A stretch of DNA of 64,000 nt from Mactra quadrangularis (taxonomy: Eukaryota; Mollusca; Bivalvia; Venerida; Mactridae), in assembly GCA_025267735.1 (NCBI GenBank), contig CM046298.1, positions 43,733,883 to 43,797,882 of the forward strand. The letters are read 5' to 3'. The stretch's first letter is position 1. Every line of letters starts with the position of its first letter. Made by a program: the position numbers and the translations under genes. Positions 21,001 through 33,000 of the stretch are shown here, in pieces. The notes beneath the pieces were generated by a model. That model was not told the DNA's origin. It searched no databases and worked only from the letters and a program-made list of their open reading frames with translations.

Positions 21001-24000
21001 GGAGTTCTATTAACTTTGCTCCGGCGGGGCCTATTTTAATCCATGCACTGGCAGAGTTCTATTAACTTTGCTCCGGCGCGGCCTATTTTAATCCATGCTC
21101 CGGCGGAGCTCATAGTACTATAAAAACTCCAGTTTTTGTGTAAACGGGGTTCAGATTTCTTTAGTTTATTGTGTTGTTAACATATATGTTTTACTATTCG
21201 CAAAGTATAGAATTAAAATTAGCTAAAAGTAATGAGTTTGTTTTGTCTTCAATAAGTATCCGATGTGGTGGATTTTTTTTTATTTTTGCCACAACTAACT
21301 TTAATAATCAAATGATTTACTTTTATTTCTGTGATCTTTGTAGGTTAGTGATGCAAGGAAAACTAAACCAAAGGCTAAATATTGTTTTTGTAAGTATATT
21401 ATATTATTTTTCTTGTGTATGCAAAATAAAACATTACAATTGTCATGTGACACTAGACGCTGCTTTAAAAATATGTGGAAAATGTTACTAGGTGAACTCC
21501 ATTGTATCGATCTATCCTTTGTATCATGCTATTTATTAATCTTGCGATTTTTTGCTTGCAACGCAACCTGCCGATTGTTGACATTGTTAACTAAGTCAGA
21601 TTTACTGTCACATGGCTTTTGACGGAATTTTACGATAGAAACATGTCTAAAGTAGCGTGATTTTTCCATTTATCATAGTTTTTCTGCATGTTTCCGTAAG
21701 TTTCTTGCGTAGGATCCTATAAAACCTACTTCTGATGTCTTCGTCTGCTTCCCTTTAAATGATTAATATTATTTTAACAGAGAGGGACTCTGTCAGTATG
21801 TCTACAATAGTAAACACTAAAACTACTCTGGCCTTCCATATTTTGAACTACTTCCCACAATGCATCGATACTATGCCGTGACGCAGGGCTCGAATTTAAG
21901 CTCACATACTCGCAAAATGCGAGTGGATGATACAATGAGCGCCGTGAGTATATGTATCACTGAGGTCAAAAGCTTAATTTTGACATATTGAAAAGTTACG
22001 TCTGCAAACCATGATACCCTGGTAGCAACAATGTCCAATTGTGTGGAAGATTTATTAATAGATCATGTAGATGACCCAAATATGTGACTTGTTTTCAATT
22101 ACTAAGTGAATTGGGAGACTTAAAATCTTACACTGCGATTCGTTGAGTCAAAAATTTGGAGAAAAAAATGCAATTGATTTTTTCATTTTGAGAGTTGAAA
22201 TAAAATCAACTCGCAAAAAATTACCAGTCCATGGGTGAAAGTTTTCCGTTTTTTGACAGATTTCCGTAATTTCGACAGCCGCCAAGGCCATTTTTCCAAT
22301 TCATGTAAATCCGATGAGAAATTTAAGGCATGGGGGTAGGGAGTGAGGGTGTCAAAATCGGTGTTTGGAGATCGTAATCACGAAAAAGGGAAGTTTCTCT
22401 TATATAATTTCAGTACAAATTTTGACGGAAATACGGAATTTATAAATGTTCTTTAAAATGTGTCCTGTGCGTCATTTGCTATGCAACCAAAATATTATAG
22501 TAAATTATAATTTTTTTCTTTCATGTTTGATTAGAGACAAAGATAAAAGGGTAAAAAATTGCCTCCCGAAAAATCGGTATATTTTTTCTTACCGATACAC
22601 ATAAAAAGCAACAGAAAAAATGTTTCTTTGATCAAATTTACCGATAACTTCAAATTTTGATTATTCTAGCAGTACCATGTCAATTTAATTTAACAGTACG
22701 CAAATATATGCTGCCAAAAATAACTTTGACGAAATTTCAACAGTCATTTTTTTGGTAATAAGTAGATCACTAAAATACCACTTTTACATTGTATATGACG
22801 CGGGCATTTGGTTACGAGTAGTGTTGGGCTGATTAATTAGTTTGTCAAGTAATCGTTGAGGAAGATGATGATGATTATTCCTCAACGAAGACTATTGACT
22901 TGTCAATGAATTAGACATCAACTTCAAGTTAGCTAGAGTTGCTGTTCTTGAAAAATTCTCATGAAGGTTTCCAATCATGACAAAATTCTTTAAATGTCCA
23001 AGAAAAAAATGTGTCACAAACTTATCACCACTAGATTGGTGAAAACTAAAACATTAAAAATATTCAAAGATGGACTTATTGGCTAAAAGTATTTGGCTAA
23101 AAACCCGAGACAACTCAATATCCTACTAACAAATTGAGTTGTCCCCACTTTAAGTTGAGTATTGCACGGGTTGAGTTGTCTTCGGGTTAGCTAACAGTAG
23201 TTACTGAACAAGGGACTGGGTTTAAATCACATGAAGGAATTCATGTTTACATATTTTTACAAAAAAAGACTAAATTTTTACAATGAATTTTAAACTACAT
23301 TATGGGTATTACCAGTGGATAAGGTGTGTCAAAGATTACTAGCATAATACGGATGATAATAATAGCGTATATGTAAACTATATAAGTCATGGTTAATGTT
23401 GTAGTTATAACCTATTTATTATTTAACAAGAAATATCTTTTAAAAGATATTCGACACTATGCAGGGATCAGTTTGTTTGAAGTATAAATTGTCATATTTG
23501 CTGTTCAGTCATACCGCCAAGAGTGTACCACGACAAAATATATAATCAATTAGAATAGCGAGTCACTCATAATACATAGAGTTAATAGTCAGCAAGCAAC
23601 TACTGCCCGTGCTACGCACCTGTTTAATACAAATAGCCAATTATATCATACATTTTATTAATTTCTCTACATCGAAGTGGATTTCATTGGACAAAAATGT
23701 ATAGCAGAACAAATTGTATTGGTTAAAATGTAGATCAAAAGTTTGGCCTAGACAGCTGTGCCAAAATATGTGAACCGGGGTCGATAGCGCAGTTCGAGCG
23801 CGCTGGGGTTTGGAATCTCGTGTCCTGAAGAGGGTACTGGTTCGAATCCCACCCAGGGAGGTTAAACCCTTCCATGACAACAATGTCAATTTTCCTCCAC
23901 TGATTAGATAATATGGAAAGTTTCTGGCCTGCTTGTGAAAGGTAGGTGAGTACTGGTTATAGACAAGGGTCCAGGAAATGTTAGATGTGCTGGCCTCCAC

Positions 24001-27000
24001 AAAATGACCTAAATTGTGTTGACATGGCGTTAAAACCCAGTAAAAAAATATGAGCTGATTTAATTTATATTTCTTTCAAAACATGATCTAGAAATATATA
24101 AGTATGATAGAAGCAAGGTAGCTAGTTCAGTGTATATTTTGGGGTCATAGGTATCCAGAGCCATTATCATACAAGGAGGAGATAAGTACCTCTGAACTTT
24201 TTAGCTCTATGCCATCGACATATTCATTTTATTACCGGTATACGCTTTCCAGTCAAATATCAGGATTTATCGGTGAATAAAAATCTATATTTCAACGTTT
24301 TTAAACTATGAAATTTAATTAATTTTCACTATGGATGTGCCGTTTTGAAGGCATATCAGACTTTGATAATAAATAACGCAAGTTTAAAGCATAATTATAC
24401 GACTCAATCCCAATTAAGGTGGACATATGGGCATATTTTTTTTCATTTTTTTCATGTCATCAAATATGAGTTTTAAATCAATTAAAGGCATTGTAGACAT
24501 GTTCTGTACGCAACATGAAAATCTTTTCAGCTGGGCTAGTATACTTTTTCAGATATCGGCTGGTGAAAGGTCACACCTAGCATTAATACATGTGCTTATG
24601 AAAATCGAACATGTGCTGTAAATTTCACTTATTTAAAAGTAGTAATGGTCAAACTGTTGAGAAATTCAATACGGTTGCATTCTATAAGGTATTATGTTTC
24701 GGAATAAATGATAATGACTGAAGAGTAAGCCAGATACTTACAGAAAAACATAAATATTGAATACGCTATTTTCATTAGTTTTATTTGTTTTAAAAATGTC
24801 ATCCATATCAACTGTTCCAGAACGATACAAACAAGTTAAATATAGAATGAAACTGTTTAAAATAGTTAGATACCATTGTCTTAGTGTTATAACAAAATGT
24901 TGTGTGCATGTGAACCACCACAAAGCAACCAATAAAGAATATAATTGTTGTCCCGTACGTTAGCAAAATTGGCTCGTACGTTATATACTTCAGTTTGGTC
25001 ATCTAAACTATTGATAACTAAGTTAAACTGCAAGAATACAACTTACATTGTTGTGTAATTTGTTTTACAATTCAATGTACTTGTGTGTTACATATAAAAC
25101 TACATTAATATCTCTCAATTACAATGATTACGCGAATCATTTTCATTTTTCCAAGAGAACAACATTCAACAATTTTGTGACAAGTTTAACAAAGAAACAT
25201 AGCAAGCTAACGCATAAACTAATAAAAGCTATTTAGTAGTGGGGTAACATGTGATTTACAACCATCAAATCATCCGGCAAATGCATGATTAGACAATTCT
25301 ACAGTGTCCCGTACGTTATTAAATAAGTAAGATAATGTATTAACCTGATCAAATTATTGCAGTGTGTGCTAAAATGATTCTAAAGTTATGATTTGATCAA
25401 ACGAGGCATTGTTTTAATTTATCATTTCAAAGCTAGATGGTATTCAATTAAGAACAATGCAAACTATTCATCATTTATAGCAAATAATAAGTACTATAAC
25501 TTATTTTCCCGTCACTCTTGTTAGTAACTTTTGAACATCATCTGTTTCATTATAATTGCCGTTCCCATAATATTTTCGTCTGTGAAGATTAAATGCATGT
25601 TAAGGAACCTTACAAAAGCAATTTATCATAAATATTCAGACGATTATCAGTTATTGTGTCACATTTTGTCCCGTACGTTACGGACTCGTACGTTATTTTT
25701 CATTTTGTATTTACTGGTTTTTTGTGTGTCACAAATATGCACTTTAAATGAATTATAAAAACTCTTTATAAACTTTTTATTTAATCATTGAAGATCAGTT
25801 CAATGAAGAATTTATATATCTATTTAGAAAGGTTTGTTAGATAATTTGATTTTACTAATTGTCCCGTTCGTTACGTGGTGAAAATTACGATTCATTTTTT
25901 AATAAATGAGCTCATAAATTACCGATACCAATAAAATGTCAGCTAAAATGAATATCTTATCATTAGGATATAACTTTATGGACTTTACTTACTCAGAAAT
26001 AGTTTGTAAAGAGTGCAAAGCTGTGAGATTAATGAAGCCTTTAAATAAATGTCCCGTACGTTATCGGAGTTTGGAGACAACGTTTGTTGTATGAGGTGTG
26101 GAAAATCATTGTTGAATTTACATGATAATATGTGTTTTTCTTGAGGATTTAGTAATAATTGACATATTAAAGATACATTTAATTGGAAATCTGTCTGAAT
26201 TTTTTAACAATTTGAAGCTAACTGTAAGAATTTGTCATTGGAGACATAGGGATTTTCTACACCCTAGCTTAAATAAGAGACAATATTTTGAAAAAGTCGA
26301 AGTTTTCTTCACGAAATATGTCGTTTATACTTTTACTATAGCACTATCGCTTGTAAATATGCATTTCATTTACATAAATCCTGTAAGTTAAATTCCTGGA
26401 AACATGATAAACGCTGGAGAAATCAAATGTACATTCTAAGTGGGAATGAGTCATACTAAACAGAAAATATGTTTATTTCGGTGCAATATATATATATATA
26501 TTTATTTCACTTGTAAGCTGAGGATAACATATCTTCTCTCGCCACTCATGAAAATATTGCATCCTTAGCCCACTCGTGAATAAAAATCGATCATACACCG
26601 AGATAAACAACTAAATTGTGCTACAGGACAAGCTTTCATGATGTGAATCCGGATCTCACAGCTGATGTTTAAGATAAAACAATAACTTTTCTTAAAGATA
26701 AACATTTTAACATTTATAAGAAATGTTGGCGATTTCTTGTAAAGATGTACCCATGTTGTCAGGCTTATTAATTTCCCCCACTATAGATAATAATCATAAT
26801 ATTTTGTGTCACATGGTCATGCACAAGGTCGTATACAAGTACATTGAAATTTAGACTTAAGTAGGCCTACTTAAAATAATGGACTTGATATTTTCTGGGT
26901 ATAAATGATGTGATTTTAAGATTGTAACCAAACACTTAGAAATGTATCCTTGTTTTTTGTACCAGTCAACCCTATATAGCAGAACGCTGTCCATTTTAAA

Positions 27001-30000
27001 AAGGGAATTTCCACTGATTCCCAATTAAAGTACGAAAAAACTGTATTTTTCTACCCATATTTTTTCAATATTTTTTATGATTTTTGTACTTTTTTGTTAT
27101 GCCGCCATAACAAATATCCACTAAATGCACTAAAAATCATCCAAAATGTAACCATCTTATAGGATTATTTGCGTGAAAATGGCATTGTTATGCCAGCTTA
27201 ACATATAAACAAGAAAATTCAAACGTGAATTTATAGCATTTATTAACATCACAAACATGTAGCAAAATACATGTACTTAGTTAAGCCAGCATAACATAAC
27301 AGGTAATCGAATAGTGCTTTAAAAAATTTTTTACCATTCTTTTTCCTTATTCCAATGTTGGCCTTTGTGAAAAACAATTGTTAACTTTGAATCCTCTGCA
27401 CAAAATATGAGTTCCTAATTAGGTTTATTATAATGCAATATTTTGTAGCTAGCACACCTAACCTAGCTTTTCTGGACGCTTTTTTATAACCAGTACTCAT
27501 CTACCCTTCCATTAGGTCGGACACTTCTCCATATACCTTAATTATTGTTTTTTGTTGATTTTTTATGGAAATGTGTAACCGCCCCGGATGGGATTCGAAC
27601 CATACCCCCTTGTTGAAAGTAAGATTTGAAACCTTGGAGCGTTACCAACTGCACTACAGACCAGAGTTACTGAACGAATTATACAAATGCACAATTTATT
27701 AATATGGTAGCTTCCGATTAGCATATTTACCTAAAGCGCGTTTAATTACCCTGAACGTTCCGAATTGTTTCGTAATGTTAGGGTCGGGACAACTCAACCC
27801 AAAGACAACTCATCCCGAGAAAACTCAATACCCTACTAACAGTTTGAGTTGTCCCAACTATGGATTGAGTTATCCATGGGTTGAGTTGTCTACGGGTTGA
27901 GTTGTTCCATATCCGTAACATTCGCTAACAGTCGTTACTAAACCATGGTTTACAGATAATCTTGTCTTACTTAAAAGTTCATGGGCACTTTTTATGATTA
28001 TTGTTACGATTTAGGTCTACATGCTTGATTTTGAACACAAAACTCATAAACTATGCAAGTAACTTTGTCAATCAAGCTTTAAAAAGTTATGAATGTATAC
28101 CCTTTTAAGGGTATGAATATTTCAAATATGTATGTACATGTTGTATGATTATACTTCTTTGGATCTGATTCTGAATAAGTTAGTAATTATACCTGTTCTT
28201 ACTTGAATATCATATTTCTGTAACTAAGGGATGACCTTGGGTATAAAAAAGAAGCAAAGTTACAAATCTGTAAACAAAGGTATAAGGATGTTTTAAGTAT
28301 GAGATAACATTGATATGCATAGAAAAAAACAGGAAACTAAAACCATGGTTGCTGGTGTAAAAATCTTTAATTTGAATTATGTTTAAACCTTTTAGTTTAA
28401 GTCAAATAATTTAAGTTTAAATATTTTTTTTTTGTAAAATGATAAAATATCACATTCACAAAGGTGTTTAAAATATAATAATGTTTATTAAATCATCTGG
28501 TTTCTATACTATTAAATTTTCGAGTTTCCTGTTTTGTGGTAGAAACTGCGCAGCTTTGAATAAATCTTTTGTTTGTCGCTGGAGCACATATGTACCAGCA
28601 TATCAAGTTGACAATTCTTTTTTGACAAAGCCTCTTGATATTTGCAAAAACTGCCAAAAATCAACAAAAAATGGTTTTTTTTTTTGTGTCTAAAAATAGA
28701 TAAAACTAAAAGTAGACACGTCAAACCAAACTCCCCGCAGTGGTTATCTCCCTTTATCAAATCAATAATTAAGTAGCAAAGCGTGACTTAAGCACTGTGA
28801 GGAGTTTGCTAAAGCCCGTGCTTGCACGGGCTCCCATCTAGTATGTTTTAAATACATGGTATCTGTAGCCAGTTCAATTACCCTAAACGTTCCAAAACGT
28901 TCCGTAACGATACATTTGGAACTCCTCGGCCATTCTCTGTGAATAATCTCAGACATATTTAGACGCTATTTTGAAACTACCGGTGTTGAAGTAAACAAAT
29001 ATACAATCATTTAGGCAATGGGTGATAATTCGTTTTCAGTCCATAAATTTGCAAACATCACTCATTGCCTATTATATTTGTTTATTAGATTAGATTATTC
29101 GCAGTGATTGGCCCCTGACCCCCGCCCCCACTGGATCCGCCCATGTTAAAGTTTGTGTTATATATTGTAAAGTGTTTAATGTGTGTGTTGTATATTATTC
29201 CAGGTATAACACATGCTGGTGATCAGTTTTATATTGAAGCTAACAGCGAATATGAAATGTTTCAATGGATAGAACAACTAAATGAGGCTTGTAAAATATC
29301 AGTAAGTAAAATATGTAAGACTGTTTGTCCACTACTTGCAGTATCTGTATTAGACTAATGATCATTGATGTGTTAGTCCATTTACAGACCACAACAACTA
29401 TTCTCACATATTTACCTGTCCCTTCAAAATGGCATTTAAAAAACTAAAATTGCCTAATTTTAACTAGATGTTATGGATTTCACTAAAGGAAGGTTGTCCT
29501 AAAAATAGATCTTTCTCCTTTAGGCAGAAAAAATCTTAGTCACTTGGTGTAGGCAAAAGTCACAATAAGGTGAAAGGATATCATACTATGAGGTGGAGTG
29601 GAACAACTGTAGGTGAACAAAAATTGTGCTCAAGGAAATTAAACATGCCCCTAGTGGGGTTTGATCACTAGACCATTTAATGCCTAAGTGTGCGTCTTAC
29701 CTCTGGACCGCTGCTCCTACATAACAATTTTATATTTCCAGGTGAGAGATGTCAAACCGAAAGGTAATAGTGCACCATTAAATTCTAGAACAGAAATAGC
29801 TGGTGGGGTCATTGTAACTACTAAAGCTACGGTATGTATTAGTCTTAAGATTGAGAGCCCGCCCGGCTAGCTCAGTCAGTAGGGTACATGTCTGCTGATA
29901 GAGAGGTTCCTGGGCTGGACATACTTTCGTTGAGCTTGGTCATGAAGTAATTTTTCTTTGGCCATTCTCCCTCCTACAAGTGATTCTAAATTATGTAGAG

Positions 30001-33000
30001 CAGTATTCAGTCTCCTACAGAAGTATGCGCCTAGTGAGTAGGTGGACTTACCGCCGTGATATGACCTATACAATGTGTTGCTACAGTGTTAAACCCAACA
30101 AACAAACTTAGTTTGAGTCCAATACTGCTCTTACTTGATTTTTACTAGATTTTTTCATTTTTTAGCTTGACTATTGCGAGAATAGTGTGAATTCCTTACT
30201 CACTTGTGGGTTGGTATTGTGGTAACACCTCTTGGATAAGTTTTTAGGTGCAACAATTTTATATCTTTCATATCTTTGGAACTACTGAAGAGACTCAATT
30301 GAAAATTCATACATGGAGTTACCTTTGGAGGTCATAACCAGAGGTGGATCCAGGATTTTTTTCTCGGGGGGGGGGGGGGGGGGGGGGCTAAACTTTTCTA
30401 GGGGGTCCGAACTTTTCTAGGGTGGTCCGAACTTTTCTAGGGGGGGGGGTCTGAACCTCGAACCACAACGATATTATACACATTTTGCAGAAAAAATGCA
30501 ACATATTGATAATAAAATTTACATTGCCATTAAATCTATGTTAAATACCGAGAAAAATAATTGCTTTCTGCTACTTAAAAATGACTTACAGGCAAGAAAT
30601 ACACTAATGGACATAGGGCTTGGGTTTGTGGACCCTGTTGCGAGACGAACCGATTCGCGATACGGCAAAGCAATACACAGATCGATTCGCTAACCTTTGC
30701 TACTTAATGCATGTTTAACTTGCTAGTGTACACTTTACCTTAATTTCCCTAATGCATCCCCGATCTTAACATGAATATTAAAATCTCTAAAACTATCCCA
30801 AAGAAAATTTTTAATTTTGATAGAAATTAAAAATGAATTGTTTTGTGTTCAACATTTTGATTGTAATCCAGGGGTGTAAAATACAACTCGCCCGTTCGCC
30901 ATGACAATTGTTCCTACCTGTTTGGCCAGAGACATAGATGACACATAATTCCGTGTTTGGAGGGTATTTAAGATTTTCAAATCAATAGGATTATTATCTG
31001 TTTTAATAAGAAAAAAATAACATCAAAATACGATGTCCTATCATTGACAGCTTTAAGTAAGGTATACGAGTATATCATTTTATTATAAAAAAGTAATCTC
31101 GACTTACTACATCACAAATTGTCACAAATTGTCATGCACTCCTGGGAGTCTATATTGTTCACAATCAAATCAATATTAACCCTTTGATGACGGAAATTGA
31201 TGCAAACAATTTAGAATATGTGTCGGTATTTTATCACACTTAATTGATGTTTGATAGCGTACAATGTCATAATGCAAAGTCATAATGCATAACTATAGAG
31301 TCTAGTTAAATCTAATTATAAGTAAGAATGAACAAGCGTGACCTAGTTCTTTAATTGATGTCTACAAGTTTAACAAACAATGAGCGCTTAAAAACGATAT
31401 CGGATAAAATTTTAAAAGTTTAAATGAGCTTTAAAAATTATAATGATAAAGAGACGGGTGTCATTGACAATTATCGGTAAATTTAAACAAAGGAAATCTT
31501 ATTCTTGCCATCACCGATATTGTTTACTTACAATTTATGATGTAATAAGTCAATATGATAATAACGATTTTTTTAACGTGGGTAACAAATTTGGCTAAAT
31601 CAAATTTTCAACATGGTCCACAATTAAGTACTACTTAACCCTTAACAGCCGTTTTTGGTCCGCCCCAGCGTTGCCATGGTAATGGGGATCGGGGCTCAAC
31701 TTGATTTTTCTGAAAGACATTCACCCAGGGAATAACTTGGCCAAGTTGCATAACTGTATGATAATTAGTAATGAAGTTAGAGCATCTTGAAATAGCCCTA
31801 GCGCGTAATGGTGAAAAAAGGCTACTTTTCACACATGTCGCAACCAGTAAAGGGTTAAAATTAATATGGTACATACCTTTCTAAAAGCGGTCATTGATAG
31901 GACATCGTTTTTTGATAATTTTTATTCTTATTAAAACAGATGACAGTTCTATTGGATTTGAAAATCCTACTCGCCCGATCGGACAAGTTTTAAGCAATCT
32001 TTACTCACCCAACCGATAGCAACACTTGCCATGGTGAGCATGCGAGTTGATTTTAACATACCTGCATTCATAATTAACTTTATTATGAAGATAACCTTTA
32101 TGGAAATATTTTCGCGGCATCCAGTGTTAGTATTCACTAACATGCGTTCGGATTTAGAAATAATTGGGACACGAAAATTTGATCAATTGATATGATTTCC
32201 TAGGCAAGTTTAAAGTTGTTTTCGCGAGTTAACTTATTCAATTAAATGTTGTTTGAAATGCATATGATATTCGCGAACCACCCGAACTTTGGTAAGGCGA
32301 ATATCCGTGTCCGAATTTCAATCATGGTTCGCGAACTCTCGAGAGCTCGGACATTCGTTAAAGCCCTAAATGGACAGGTACAAATTTTCCAAATTCTAGG
32401 GGGGGTCTGGACCCCCCTGACCCCCCCCCCCCCGCTGGATTGGCCTATGGTAACCGAACAGCATTTAAGTTCTTAGTTGAAAGTTTTGTATGCAATTTAT
32501 TATAACTTCAACTAATAAAATACCATTATGTGAATAATTGATAGAATAAACAATGATGTATTAATTCTTCTAATTTGAACTTGGAAGAAGTTGGACTTCA
32601 GTTTATTGTAGTATGAAGGAACTTTTGGAGGGCAGTGTGTGTTACACTAAAAAGATGATATTATTTTGTTGTTCCATTTACAGAAAGATGACAATTCAGA
32701 AGAACCAGTTGATCTACCAGCATTATCTTTACCTTCCTATATATCTGGTTATGCTGTTAAACAAGGTGCTGTGGTAAGTATTGACTTTATTGATCTACCA
32801 GCATTATCTTTACCATCATATATATCTGGTTATGCTGTTAAACAAGGTGCTGTGATAAGTATTGACTTTATTGATCTACCAGCATTATCTTTACCATCAT
32901 ATATATCTGGTTATGCTGTCAAGCAAGGTGCTGTGGTAAGTATTGACTTTATTGATCTACCAGCATTATCTTTACCTTCCTATATATCTGGTTATGCTGT

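Noticed and set aside
20520..21112. CRISPR-like array of 52-bp units
   Set aside because: Whole 52-bp unit repeats without unique spacers; it is a minisatellite.
24950..26063. CRISPR-like array of GTCCCGTACGTTA repeats
   Set aside because: The repeat is only 13 bp, spacers are 180-350 bp, and the context is animal intron sequence.
26122..26391. 90-codon frame inside the 2-kb insertion
   Set aside because: Hydrophobic AT-rich composition without transposase motifs; not enough to call a gene.
32774..32801. Splicing out of each 28-nt inter-unit segment (GTAAGT...CTACCAG) in the 81-bp array
   Set aside because: Although it begins GT and ends AG, 28 nt is far below usual animal intron size; more likely retained or skipped as part of a larger intron.
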